Of a stretch of DNA of 64,000 nt, positions 26,789 through 39,814 are shown in pieces. Source of the stretch: Stictocephala bisonia. Its lineage: Eukaryota; Arthropoda; Insecta; Hemiptera; Membracidae. The stretch is taken from assembly GCA_035578905.1 (NCBI GenBank), contig JAQJVL010002182.1:1-64000 (forward strand), written 5' to 3'. The position numbers and the translations under genes are program-made. The notes beneath the pieces are model-generated. The model saw only the letters and a program-made list of their open reading frames with translations, was not told the origin of the DNA and made no database searches. The first letter of the stretch is position 1. The number at the start of each line of letters is the position of its first letter.

Positions 26789-29700
26789 ATGGAATCCTAC
26801 GCCATAAACCGCAACCTCGTCACCATTTCCCGTCGGTTCAATACCACAGGAACCGACCTCCTTACTGTTCTGACCGAACATAAAAATAAAATCATGTCTG
26901 AAATAAATAACCACCTAAAACAGACTCGGGGGAGTTAAATGGTATATTTCCGTTCAAATTAAATTTTCCAAAATTGTTAATAACGAGGAAATTTCAACAA
27001 CACCTTTCTTTCACGGCAAAACCCGTCCTTTGCTACCTTCCGATTCTTTAGATGTACAATACTCTGAAGCTCTTGACAAAATTTTAGAAAGCGTGGCTAA
27101 GTGGGTGAGTCAGGGAAGTGGGTGGGCAATTGAAAATGTTTTACGGCTTGATTAGTTTATTGTTAAATTTCAACCCTTGTACGCCTCTTCTTTCATACCC
27201 ACCCCGAAAAATATTTCAAACTCTATGCATGGAATTGTAAATATTAAAAATAACGATCAAAAATGTTTCCTGTACTCTGTACTTGCCCAATTGTACCCTG
27301 ACCGAAATAGGCGAGTAAGCTATTATGAAATCTTAGAATCTAAATTAAACATGTCTGGGATTAGCTATCCTGTCAAAATTACCGATTTAGATAACTTTGA
27401 AAAAACTGAACCCTGCTATCTCTGTAAATGTCTTTGGTTTTGAAAACAACGAAATTTATCCTTTACGTATAACAAAAGAAAAATTTAGAGCTCAACATGT
27501 AAACTTGTTACTACTGACTACTGACACCACTACTCACTACTGCCTAATTACCAACATGTCACGACTTTTAGCTCACTTAATCAAATACGACTATGCATCA
27601 CACTACTGTGACTACTGCCTACACAGATTTTCCTCCCAACTACGACTTACTAACCACTTACCTTTGTGTTCACCACACGGTGCACAAAAGACCAGACTTC
27701 CTACCAATGACGAAAAATACATGTATTTCAAAAACTATACACTTACTCACAAAGTCCCATTTACTATCTACTGTGACTTTGAGTCCTTCGTTGTTCCAAT
27801 CCCTACTACAATTAACAACCCGACTAATTCACACACGACCAACACTGCCCATCATGTCCCCTCTGGTTTTTGCTATGTAATCATTGATAGTAATGGCAAA
27901 CCAGTAAAACAACCTAAAGTCTATAGTGGCCCCGACGTTGTAGATACTTTTCTAAATTCTTTGATTGATGAGTCTAAAGAGCTCTTACCTATTATTCATA
28001 AAAACATTCCGATTAATATGTCTCCACAAGACAAAATTGTTTTCAAAAATGCTACCACCTGTCACCTTTGTCAAAAACCTTTAGACGGAGACAAAGTGGC
28101 CAACCATAATCACCTAACGGGGCAGTTCTTGGGACCCGCCCACAATTCATGTAACTTAAACTATAAAGTTCCCAATCATATTCCAGTCTTTTTCCATAAC
28201 CTCAGAGGTTATGACTGCCACCACTTGATCCAAGGGTTAGGTAAATTCAAAAAAGAAAAACTCTCATGTATCGCTACAACCAGTGAGCGGTACATTTCAG
28301 TCACCCTTGAATCTTTACGATTTTTGGACTCACTCCAATTCCTTAACGCTTCTTTGGACACACTCGTGTCCAACTTAGTTTCTGACGGGGCTTCCAAATT
28401 CAAAATTTTAGGGCAGTGTATGACCAACACAGACTTACTACTACGAAAAGGTGTCTTTCCCTATACGTACATGACAGACGAATCAAAATTTAACGATACT
28501 GAACTTCCTCCCAAGGAGGCGTTCTATAACGACTTGACTCAAACACCGATTTCAGACGAAGACTACAAACATGCGCAACTTGTTTGGGATACTTTTGAAC
28601 TTACTACTATGAAACAGTATCACGACCTTTACCTACTGACAGACGTACTATTACTTGCCGACGTGTTTGAAAATTTTAGGACGACAAGTATGACTTACTA
28701 CGGTATTGACCCGTGTAACGTCTACTCTGCCCCCGGACTGGCATGGAATTCCATGCTAAAAATGACAGACGTAAAACTTGAACTACTTACTGACATTGAC
28801 CAACACCTCTTTGTCGAGTCTGGGATCCGGGGCGGTGTCTCCATGATACCCAACCGGTACGCCCAGGCCAACAACCCTTACTTACCACACTTTGACAACA
28901 CAAAACCAACCAACTATCTCCTTTATCTTGACTGTAACAATTTGTACGGAACTAGTATGTCTGATAGACTCCCAGAGTCTGATTTCAAATGGATAGACCC
29001 CCGAAAACATTGACATTACAAACGTACCCTGACGACTCTGACATAGGTTACATTTTAGAGGTTGACTTACACTACCCAGACCATTTACACGACTTACATT
29101 CTGACTTTCCACTGGCCCCTGAACGAAAAGTAGTGACAGACGACATGCTTTCCCCCTACTGTAAGGACCTACTTCATGAACTCGACTACAAACCACCAAA
29201 GACTGAAAAACTACTAACTACACTGTGTGACAAAACCAAGTACGTTGTACACTACAAGACTCTAAAACTTTACTTACCAACTTGGACTTGTACTGACCAA
29301 AATTCACAGAGCTCTAAGTTTTAAACAGTCTGCCTGGTTAGCCCCCATTTATCAACTTTAATACAGAGAAAAGAAAATGCGCCAAAAATAACTTTGAAAA
29401 AGATTTTTTTAAATTAATGAATAATGCGACATATGGAAAGAGTTTGGAAAATGTAAGATCTAGGATAGACTTTAAACTAGTAAATAGCGAAAAACAATTG
29501 GTCAAATGGACAGCTAGTCCTAGACTTAAAACTTTTTTCGCATACAATAAAGATATCGCGGGATTGGCTTTAAAAAAACAAACAATTTTCCTAAACAGAC
29601 CCATTTATGTTGGATTTACAGTATTGGAAATTTCAAAATCAATAATGTACAACTTTCATTACAATTGGGCTATTACAAAGTATGGGAAAAACATAAAACT

Positions 29701-30277
29701 TTGTATGACTGACACAGACTCACTATTCTACAACGTATATACTCCCGACGTTTACACAGATATGAAAAACGAATTACACCTTTTTGATACGTCCGACTAT
29801 CCACCTAGCCACCCATGCTACAGTGTAGAAAACAAAAAAGCGTTAGGAAAATTTAAAGACGAACTAAACTCAAATCCGGCTAGGGAAATAATTGGCTTGA
29901 GAGCGAAATGCTACTCCGTTCTAAATTCTAATCTAGAGGAAAAGAAGGTAGCCAAAGGCGTCCCCCGAGTCGCGATAAAAAAACAACTAAAACACCAAAT
30001 GTATAAAGACTGTCTTTTAAATCATTCCTTAAAAACAACATCCGCTTTAAACATTCGTAGTGAAAAACATAACATTTACACTCAAAACATTTCAAAATTA
30101 TCACTTTCCCCCTTTGACGATAAAAGATACATCTTGGATAATGGAATTGATACACTAGCATACGGACACCATTTAATTAGTAAAAAACGAGCTTTAGAAC
30201 ACGATCATGATTTCATTAATAAAAAACTAAAATTCACCCATAACTCAAACATAAACTTTGAAACAGAAAAACAATAA
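26789..30277 (+). pseudogene. Protein-primed DNA polymerase B, subfamily B, element II left arm
   Basis: Starts MESYAINRNLVTISRR, without the zinc-finger N-terminus of subfamily A. It then has a CDYC..H..C finger, YCDFES (exonuclease I), CHLC with NHNHLTG (HNH-like), FHNLRGYD (exonuclease II), LLTDVLLLAD (exonuclease III), YLDCNNLYGTSM (motif A), LMNNATYGKS (motif B) and CMTDTDSLFY (motif C). Breaks: one-base insertions at homopolymers near 26,917, 27,401, 29,007, 29,030, 29,278 and 29,345, and TAG at 27,153. The right arm lacks these, so they are late changes or consensus errors. The promoter lies about 170-200 bp upstream. Confidence 0.85.
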
Positions 30278-30410
30278 TCTATACACTTCAAACATAAAAA
30301 TTAATAAAAGAACAACTAAAATTGCATACTGTCAGAACGTCTTTCCAGAACCATTAACCTCTGACTGACCATTAGTCCCTCCCCCCACCACATCCATCCT
30401 TATCGCACTA

Positions 30411-30490
30411 ATGGCGTCGATCCCACTACATCGGAAGCTTTCTAAAATATTGGACAGTTTCTTTGTATATATGAAGATTTGTACATAACT
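30411..30490 (+). pseudogene. Relic of BIR gene start
   Basis: The context CGCACTAATGGCGTCGATC matches the start of the BIR gene at 49,191 (CGCACTAATGGCGCCAATC). Similarity ends within a few codons and the frame closes at once. It shows that element II came from an element with the copy IV gene order. The mirror is at about 35,290-35,370. Confidence 0.5.
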
Positions 30491-30891
30491 TATCAGTAAA
30501 TTTGTAATATTTGTAAATATTTGTAAATAACCGGGTCCTTAGCAGTTTCAATGTACATGCAAAGTCTACGAGTAATACTTTGAGCAGTACCACACTGTTA
30601 CAGGTTACTAACATGTCCGTAGAAACCCAATTTACGACATTGGATGGACTCAACCTGACCGTAGTGCAATGTAAAAACCTCGTACTGGACGAACCTTCTT
30701 CTTGATTACGGTAACTCCTACGCCAGGTAAGTAATGTTAAGTTAGTTTTAAGTGAACTCTTTTACCGTCAACTTTTAAAAAACAATCTGTAAAGTAAATT
30801 CTGTTATAATATGGACACTTTTGTGAGTTTACATAACTACAATTTATTAACGGATATCTCCAGCTCTGTGTGAATTTCTATAGAATACCGT

Positions 30892-31050
30892 ACCATCAAG
30901 GTGAGGGCGGCCCAAATTCAACAAAAAATCGCCCGACTGTTCTCTAAGGCAGCCGTAAAACGTGTAAGTCCTGAGGCGGTCCTGCAACTTGGGGCTGGGC
31001 TAATCCCCGTAAGACCTTGAGTCGCAGTCCGGGCCCTCGTAAGGTACGTG
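30892..31050 (+). other. GC-rich conserved block, element II left arm
   Basis: Copy of the 3804 block, with ATCAAGGTGAGGG in place of ATCGAGGTGAGGG and one changed base in the GTACGGTACG segment. Confidence 0.6.
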
Positions 31051-31335
31051 TATGATTGAATGTTACACTCTATGGCTGGACAGTATCCGTAGGTCCCGTG
31101 TGTGAGGGAGAGTAACCTACAAAAAAAGAAGAAAAAAAAACACAAAAACCTACTGTAAAAAAATAGAATCAAAAATAATAATAACAAATTTATAAATAAA
31201 AACCCCTTTGTAAGTCTGTACGTCACATTGAAAGGCTTCTCTAAGTAAAGTGATGTCTTTACTTACAGAGGGACCCAAAAAATACAAAAATAAATAAAAA
31301 AATTATAAAAAAACAATAACTAAATAATACTGAGA

Positions 31336-31390
31336 GGTAGCATTTTGTTGGTTGGCTACCACCGTAATGAGCGAGGTTGGGGCTCATTAC
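31336..31390 (+). ncRNA. Two-stem RNA motif, copy h
   Basis: GGTAGC / GCTACC and GTAATGAGC / GCTCATTAC, loop GAGGTTGGG. The only motif class kept in element II. Confidence 0.6.
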
Positions 31391-31544
31391 ACTAAAATAC
31401 CCGTGGGGGATACCAGTCCTCTATCGGGCGCGTCCCATGGGAATTGGGCAATGCCCTTCAGTTTTGCCTTCAGCTTACTTGAGGGTAGTGAGGAATTAAA
31501 TACTCACCGTGAAAAAAACTGGTTAAATCAAAAACATTAATAAA

Positions 31545-31880
31545 ATCTGCGAGAAAGATCATGGTATAGTACAGAATCAGGAAGTGATCTTAGTAAGATA
31601 TGGTAAAACTTTCTATAAAAAGAGTAAATTCCATCCAAAAGTAAGAAAAAAAATCAAAGATACATACAAATTTCAAAAAAAGAGTCATTTTACATAAAAA
31701 ATGTGTTGAAAAATTTTTCAAATCAAGGAAGAACTACCAACATAGTACTCTCCAAACCCCTTAAAATTTAGTTAAAATGTCAATAAATAGGGTTATTTGT
31801 GTACAAAATATGTTATAATTCCCTAAAAGCATTAAAATTCAGTGTCATAACAATGATATTTGTTCTAAACATTAAAAAAA
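31545..31880 (+). other. Segment specific to element II, no gene seen
   Basis: About 330 bp of AT-rich DNA present in both arms of II but absent at the equivalent point of I and III (where GGTTAAATC is followed directly by AGTTTTTCTAAAC). Either an insertion in II or a deletion in I and III. Confidence 0.6.
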
Positions 31881-31919
31881 ACCTTTAAAATTATCTAATA
31901 GACTCTTTATAAACTTAGT

Positions 31920-32560
31920 TTGTGCTCAAAACAACACACAAAAGACCAAACACAAACTCTACATATAAGACTCTTGGTTGACCACCCACCTACTCAACAT
32001 ACAACAACTCTGATAGATCATCCACCTAACCATTACATAAAACCTTTGATAGACCACCAACACACATGAACAACCTACCTACGTAACATCCAACACTCTT
32101 GACTTACCGCCCACCTACTCAACACACAGATAGACTACGTAACTAACCATTACATAAAACCTTAGATTGACACCCAACATTCATGGAAGACCTACCTACC
32201 AAATATACAACTTGATTAACCACCTACCTACCCATCACACATTTCTCTTGATAGACCAATCACCCTCCCATAAAAAGACTTTTGTCAGACTATTTACTTA
32301 ACATACAAGACTTACCACCCACCTACTCAAAACACAAAAGACCAACCACACACTCTACATATAAGACTCTTGGTTGCTCACCCACCTACTCAACATACAA
32401 CACCTCTGATACACCATTCCCTTGAACATTACATAAAACCTGTGATATTCCACCCAATCACCAAACACACATGACTCTTAATAGACCAATCCACCTAGCT
32501 CTGCACACACGATTCCTTAGGACACACCCTACACCCACCACTCATCCTACAGACAAAACT
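31920..32560. repeat. Degenerate repeats of ACCACCTACCTACTCAACA type
   Basis: Phrases such as TTGATAGACCACC, CCTACTCAACATACAA and ATTACATAAAACCT recur at irregular spacing. The mirror is at 33,215-33,860. Elements I and III keep only the first of these phrases before their centres. No coding frame. Confidence 0.65.
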
Positions 32561-32789
32561 CCTAGAGAACTACCCATCCACCATAAAAACACTATTTCTT
32601 CATATAATCATGTTTTAAAATAACATTATTACACTGTAAGATAGGTTTAATATAGCTAAAGACCTAAAGTGTTACCTAAAATTCTGTTTTCTCTAGAAAT
32701 ATGAGAGCTGTTGGTGGAAAACATCCAAACTAAACATAGAAAATAAGAATTAGCATGTAGTTTCATAGAAATTCTGCTATACAACTAAA

Positions 32790-32985
32790 AAAAATATGAG
32801 AAAAAGTTAGGTTAAAAAACAATGAACATAGAAAAAGTTAGGTTAAAAAATGAACTGACCTTTCGGTTGATTGCTAGACTTACTTTTCTGATGTTTGCTA
32901 ACCTAACTTTTTCTGTGTTCATTTTTTAACCTAACTTTTTCTATGTTCATTGTTTTTTAACCTAACTTTTTCTCATATTTTTTTT
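32790..32985. repeat. Centre of element II: GAAAAAGTTAGGTTAAAAAA repeats and 61-nt spacer
   Basis: Two units on the left and three inverted units on the right surround the spacer 32,856-32,916. As in I and III, the turn-around lies inside a short tandem repeat, but the repeat sequence differs. Confidence 0.8.
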
Positions 32986-34383
32986 AGTTGTATAGCAGAA
33001 TTTCTATGAAACTACATGCTAATTCTTATTTTCTATGTTTAGTTTGGATGTTTTCCACCAACAGCTCTCATATTTCTAGAGAAAACAGAATTTTAGGTAA
33101 CACTTTAGGTCTTTAGCTATATTAAACCTATCTTACAGTGTAATAATGTTATTTTAAAACATGATTATATGAAGAAATAGTGTTTTTATGGTGGATGGGT
33201 AGTTCTCTAGGAGTTTTGTCTGTAGGATGAGTGGTGGGTGTAGGGTGTGTCCTAAGGAATCGTGTGTGCAGAGCTAGGTGGATTGGTCTATTAAGAGTCA
33301 TGTGTGTTTGGTGATTGGGTGGAATATCACAGGTTTTATGTAATGTTCAAGGGAATGGTGTATCAGAGGTGTTGTATGTTGAGTAGGTGGGTGAGCAACC
33401 AAGAGTCTTATATGTAGAGTGTGTGGTTGGTCTTTTGTGTTTTGAGTAGGTGGGTGGTAAGTCTTGTATGTTAAGTAAATAGTCTGACAAAAGTCTTTTT
33501 ATGGGAGGGGTGATTGGTCTATCAAGAGAAATGTGTGATGGGTAGGTAGGTGGTTAATCAAGTTGTATATTTGGTAGGTAGGTCTTCCATGAATGTTGGG
33601 TGTCAATCTAAGGTTTTATGTAATGGTTAGTTACGTAGTCTATCTGTGTGTTGAGTAGGTGGGCGGTAAGTCAAGAGTGTTGGATGTTACGTAGGTAGGT
33701 TGTTCATGTGTGTTGGTGGTCTATCAAAGGTTTTATGTAATGGTTAGGTGGATGATCTATCAGAGTTGTTGTATGTTGAGTAGGTGGGTGGTCAACCAAG
33801 AGTCTTATATGTAGAGTTTGTGTTTGGTCTTTTGTGTGTTGTTTTGAGCACAAACTAAGTTTATAAAGAGTCTATTAGATAATTTTAAAGGTTTTTTTTT
33901 AATGTTTAGAACAAATATCATTGTTATGACACTGAATTTTAATGCTTTTAGGGAATTATAACATATTTTGTACAAAAATAACCCTATTTATTGACATTTT
34001 AACTAAATTTTAAGGGGTTTGGAGAGTACTATGTTGGTAGTTCTTCCTTGATTTGAAAAATTTTTCAACACATTTTTTATGTAAAATGACTCTTTTTTTG
34101 AAATTTGTATGTATCTTTGATTTTTTTTCTTACTTTTGGATGGAATTTACTCTTTTTATAGAAAGTTTTACCATATCTTACTAAGATCACTTCCTGATTC
34201 TGTACTATACCATGATCTTTCTCGCAGATTTTATTAATGTTTTTGATTTAACCAGTTTTTTTCACGGTGAGTATTTAATTCCTCACTACCCTCAAGTAAG
34301 CTGAAGGCAAAACTGAAGGGCATTGCCCAATTCCCATGGGACGCGCCCGATAGAGGACTGGTATCCCCCACGGGTATTTTAGT

Positions 34384-34438
34384 GTAATGAGCCCCAACCT
34401 CGCTCATTACGGTGGTAGCCAACCAACAAAATGCTACC
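34384..34438 (-). ncRNA. Two-stem RNA motif, copy i
   Basis: Mirror of copy h. Confidence 0.6.
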
Positions 34439-34724
34439 TCTCAGTATTATTTAGTTATTGTTTTTTTATAATTTTTTTATTTATTTTTTGTATTTTTTGG
34501 GTCCCTCTGTAAGTAAAGACATCACTTTACTTAGAGAAGCCTTTCAATGTGACGTACAGACTTACAAAGGGGTTTTTATTTATAAATTTGTTATTATTAT
34601 TTTTGATTCTATTTTTTTACAGTAGGTTTTTGTGTTTTTTTTCTTCTTTTTTTGTAGGTTACTCTCCCTCACACACGGGACCTACGGATACTGTCCAGCC
34701 ATAGAGTGTAACATTCAATCATAC

Positions 34725-34883
34725 ACGTACCTTACGAGGGCCCGGACTGCGACTCAAGGTCTTACGGGGATTAGCCCAGCCCCAAGTTGCAGGACCGCCT
34801 CAGGACTTACACGTTTTACGGCTGCCTTAGAGAACAGTCGGGCGATTTTTTGTTGAATTTGGGCCGCCCTCACCTTGATGGTA
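34725..34883 (-). other. GC-rich conserved block, element II right arm
   Basis: Mirror of 30892-31050, sharing its diagnostic base changes. Confidence 0.6.
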
Positions 34884-35496
34884 CGGTATTCTATAGAAAT
34901 TCACACAGAGCTGGAGATATCCGTTAATAAATTGTAGTTATGTAAACTCACAAAAGTGTCCATATTATAACAGAATTTACTTTACAGATTGTTTTTTAAA
35001 AGTTGACGGTAAAAGAGTTTACTTAAAACTAACTTAACATTACTTACCTGGCGTAGGAGTTACCGTAATCAAGAAGAAGGTTCGTCCAGTACGAGGTTTT
35101 TACATTGCACTACGGTCAGGTTGAGTCCATCCAATGTCGTAAATTGGGTTTCTACGGACATGTTAGTAACCTGTAACAGTGTGGTACTGCTCAAAGTATT
35201 ACTCGTAGACTTTGCATGTACATTGAAACTGCTAAGGACCCGGTTATTTACAAATATTTACAAATATTACAAATTTACTGATAAGTTATGTACAAATCTT
35301 CATATATACAAAGAAACTGTCCAATATTTTAGAAAGCTTCCGATGTAGTGGGATCGACGCCATTAGTGCGATAAGGATGGATGTGGTGGGGGGAGGGACT
35401 AATGGTCAGTCAGAGGTTAATGGTTCTGGAAAGACGTTCTGACAGTATGCAATTTTAGTTGTTCTTTTATTAATTTTTATGTTTGAAGTGTATAGA

Positions 35497-38400
35497 TTAT
35501 TGTTTTTCTGTTTCAAAGTTTATGTTTGAGTTATGGGTGAATTTTAGTTTTTTATTAATGAAATCATGATCGTGTTCTAAAGCTCGTTTTTTACTAATTA
35601 AATGGTGTCCGTATGCTAGTGTATCAATTCCATTATCCAAGATGTATCTTTTATCGTCAAAGGGGGAAAGTGATAATTTTGAAATGTTTTGAGTGTAAAT
35701 GTTATGTTTTTCACTACGAATGTTTAAAGCGGATGTTGTTTTTAAGGAATGATTTAAAAGACAGTCTTTATACATTTGGTGTTTTAGTTGTTTTTTTATC
35801 GCGACTCGGGGGACGCCTTTGGCTACCTTCTTTTCCTCTAGATTAGAATTTAGAACGGAGTAGCATTTCGCTCTCAAGCCAATTATTTCCCTAGCCGGAT
35901 TTGAGTTTAGTTCGTCTTTAAATTTTCCTAACGCTTTTTTGTTTTCTACACTGTAGCATGGGTGGCTAGGTGGATAGTCGGACGTATCAAAAAGGTGTAA
36001 TTCGTTTTTCATATCTGTGTAAACGTCGGGAGTATATACGTTGTAGAATAGTGAGTCTGTGTCAGTCATACAAAGTTTTATGTTTTTCCCATACTTTGTA
36101 ATAGCCCAATTGTAATGAAAGTTGTACATTATTGATTTTGAAATTTCCAATACTGTAAATCCAACATAAATGGGTCTGTTTAGGAAAATTGTTTGTTTTT
36201 TAAAGCCAATCCCGCGATATCTTTATTGTATGCGAAAAAAGTTTTAAGTCTAGGACTAGCTGTCCATTTGACCAATTGTTTTTCGCTATTTACTAGTTTA
36301 AAGTCTATCCTAGATCTTACATTTTCCAAACTCTTTCCATATGTCGCATTATTCATTAATTTAAAAAAATCTTTTTCAAAGTTATTTTTGGCGCATTTTC
36401 TTTTCTCTGTATTAAAGTTGATAAATGGGGCTAACCAGGCAGACTGTTTAAAACTTAGAGCTCTGTGAATTTTGGTCAGTACAAGTCCAAGTTGTAAGTA
36501 AAGTTTTAGAGTCTTGTAGTGTACAACGTACTTGGTTTTGTCACACAGTGTAGTTAGTAGTTTTTCAGTCTTTGGTGGTTTGTAGTCGAGTTCATGAAGT
36601 AGGTCCTTACAGTAGGGGGAAAGCATGTCGTCTGTCACTACTTTTCGTTCAGGGGCCAGAGGAAAGTCAGAATGTAAGTCGTGTAAATGGTCTGGGTAGT
36701 GTAAGTCAACCTCTAAAATGTAACCTATGTCAGAGTCGTCAGGTACGTTTGTAATGTCAATGTTTCGGGGGTCTATCCATTTGAAATCAGACTCTGGGAG
36801 TCTATCAGACATACTAGTTCCGTACAAATTGTTACAGTCAAGATAAAGGAGATAGTTGGTTGGTTTTGTGTTGTCAAAGTGTGGTAAGTAAGGGTTGTTG
36901 GCCTGGGCGTACCGGTTGGGTATCATGGAGACACCGCCCCGGATCCCAGACTCGACAAAGAGGTGTTGGTCAATGTCAGTAAGTAGTTCAAGTTTTACGT
37001 CTGTCATTTTTAGCATGGAATTCCATGCCAGTCCGGGGGCAGAGTAGACGTTACACGGGTCAATACCGTAGTAAGTCATACTTGTCGTCCTAAAATTTTC
37101 AAACACGTCGGCAAGTAATAGTACGTCTGTCAGTAGGTAAAGGTCGTGATACTGTTTCATAGTAGTAAGTTCAAAAGTATCCCAAACAAGTTGCGCATGT
37201 TTGTAGTCTTCGTCTGAAATCGGTGTTTGAGTCAAGTCGTTATAGAACGCCTCCTTGGGAGGAAGTTCAGTATCGTTAAATTTTGATTCGTCTGTCATGT
37301 AAGTATAGGGAAAGACACCTTTTCGTAGTAGTAAGTCTGTGTTGGTCATACACTGCCCTAAAATTTTGAATTTGGAAGCCCCGTCAGAAACTAAGTTGGA
37401 CACGAGTGTGTCCAAAGAAGCGTTAAGGAATTGGAGTGAGTCCAAAAATCGTAAAGATTCAAGGGTGACTGAAATGTACCGCTCACTGGTTGTAGCGATA
37501 CATGAGAGTTTTTCTTTTCTGAATTTACCTAACCCTTGGATCAAGTGGTGGCAGTCATAACCTCTGAGGTTATGGAAAAAGACTGGAATGTGATTGGGAA
37601 CTTTATAGTTTAAGTTACATGAATTGTGGGCGGGTCCCAAGAACTGCCCCGTTAGGTGATTATGGTTGGCCACTTTGTCTCCGTCTAAAGGTTTTTGACA
37701 AAGGTGACAGGTGGTAGCATTTTTGAAAACAATTTTGTCTTGTGGAGACATATTAATCGGAATGTTTTTATGAATAATAGGTAAGAGCTCTTTAGACTCA
37801 TCAATCAAAGAATTTAGAAAAGTATCTACAACGTCGGGGCCGCTATAGACTTTAGGTTGTTTTACTGGTTTGCCATTACTATCAATGATTACATAGCAAA
37901 AACCAGAGGGGACATGATGGGCAGTGTTGGTCGTGTGTGAATTAGTCGGGTTGTTAATTGTAGTAGGGATTGGAACAACGAAGGACTCAAAGTCACAGTA
38001 GATAGTAAATGGGACTTTGTGAGTAAGTGTATAGTTTTTGAAATACATGTATTTTTCGTCATTGGTAGGAAGTCTGGTCTTTTGTGCACCGTGTGGTGAA
38101 CACAAAGGTAAGTGGTTAGTAAGTCGTAGTTGGGAGGAAAATCTGTGTAGGCAGTAGTCACAGTAGTGTGATGCATAGTCGTATTTGATTAAGTGAGCTA
38201 AAAGTCGTGACATGTTGGTAATTAGGCAGTAGTGAGTAGTGGTGTCAGTAGTCAGTAGTAACAAGTTTACATGTTGAGCTCTAAATTTTTCTTTTGTTAT
38301 ACGTAAAGGATAAATTTCATTGTTTTCAAAACCAAAGACATTTACAGAGATAGCAGGGTTCAGTTTTTCAAAGTTATCTAAATCGGTAATTTTGACAGGA

Positions 38401-38978
38401 TAGCTAATCCCAGACATGTTTAATTTAGATTCTAAGATTTCATAATAGCTTACTCGCCTATTTCGGTCAGGGTACAATTGGGCAAGTACAGAGTACAGGA
38501 AACATTTTTGATCGTTATTTTTAATATTTACAATTCCATGCATAGAGTTTGAAATTTTTTTCGGGGTGGGTATGAAAGAAGAGGCGTACAAGGGTTGAAA
38601 TTTAACAATAAACAAATCAAGCCGTAAAACATTTTCAATTGCCCACCCACTTCCCTGACTCACCCACTTAGCCACGCTTTCTAAAATTTTGTCAAGAGCT
38701 TCAGAGTATTGTACATCTAAAGAATCGGAAGGTAGCAAAGGACGGGTTTTGCCGTGAAAGAAAGGTGATGTTGAAATTTCCTCGTTATTAACAATTTTGG
38801 AAAATTTAATTTGAACGGAAATATACCATTTAACTCCCCCGAGTCTGTTTAGGTGGTTATTTATTTCAGACATGATTTTATTTTTATGTTCGGTCAGAAC
38901 AGTAAGGAGGTCGGTTCCTGTGGTATTGAACCGACGGGAAATGGTGACGAGGTTGCGGTTTATGGCGTAGGATTCCAT
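35497..38978 (-). pseudogene. Protein-primed DNA polymerase B, subfamily B, element II right arm (best preserved)
   Basis: From ATG 38978 a single frame runs 932 codons through the exonuclease domain and polymerase motifs A and B (LMNNATYGKS). A one-base loss in an A run near 36,200 then ends it. The remaining 217 codons with motif C (MTDTDS) and the LAYGHH tail continue in the next phase to 35,497. Full length would be about 1,160 residues, normal for this polymerase family. It is the most intact PolB in the window and differs from the left arm by few substitutions. Its promoter mirrors 26,445-26,625. Activity is doubtful because of the frameshift, unless that is a consensus error. Confidence 0.88.
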
Positions 38979-39814
38979 CTTTTACACAAAATTAAATCGG
39001 AAGAACAAAAGTTAAAATATTGATTATTACTTTGAAATACCGTACAGAGAACGGTGTCCAAAATAGAATAAAGTTAAAGTTTTTAATATCGAGTAGGAGC
39101 AAAGTGAAGACACGTCTGATCAGTACGAGCGCAAGAGCAGAAGTGAGAAAGATTGAATGTGTTGGTCGTTTATATAGGGATGGATGAGGGGGGAGGGGGG
39201 AGGGGGGGGCAATTGGGTCACGCGCCTGTCCAGACATGAAAATCCGATTACGTCATCCCATGTAGTACTGTTGGGGCAATTAGGTCACGCGCCTGTCCAG
39301 ACATGAAACTCTGATTACGTTAAAAGAGATTGTGCAAGACACGGGATGTAAAACAATGCTTGTGGTAACGGAAGCAGATGTGATAACAGCCACGGGTTGA
39401 CCTTTGAGGTCAGTGTTATATTAATCAGCACCGCATGGACGCTCCACGTGCTAACCTTAGAGGTCAAGTGATGTGATAACAGCGATAAAGCTCGGTCGCC
39501 GTACACCAGTAGACCTCGTATGTAACAATTAAATAAAAATAAAAAAAGAAGTAAATAATTAATATAAATAATAGCTGCTCCTTGATTTTTAAATAAAACT
39601 TGTATTGCGGGTTGCCTAGAGTGTTAAGAACGTACATGGAAAAAGACGCTATATTGGACAAAAAAGTGCATTTTATATAGTATAACATGGAAAAAGTTAG
39701 GTTAAGAGTGTATTTATTACAAAAAATTATATAAATTAAATAAAAAATTAATTAAATAGGTAGGCTAACAGTGTATGTTATATAATAAAGCTAGGTTAAC
39801 AGTGTATTTATTAA

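Noticed and set aside
32821..32985. TTAGG telomeric repeat at the axis of element II
   Set aside because: TTAGG occurs once per 30-bp unit and is not in tandem. The match to the insect telomere motif is probably incidental.
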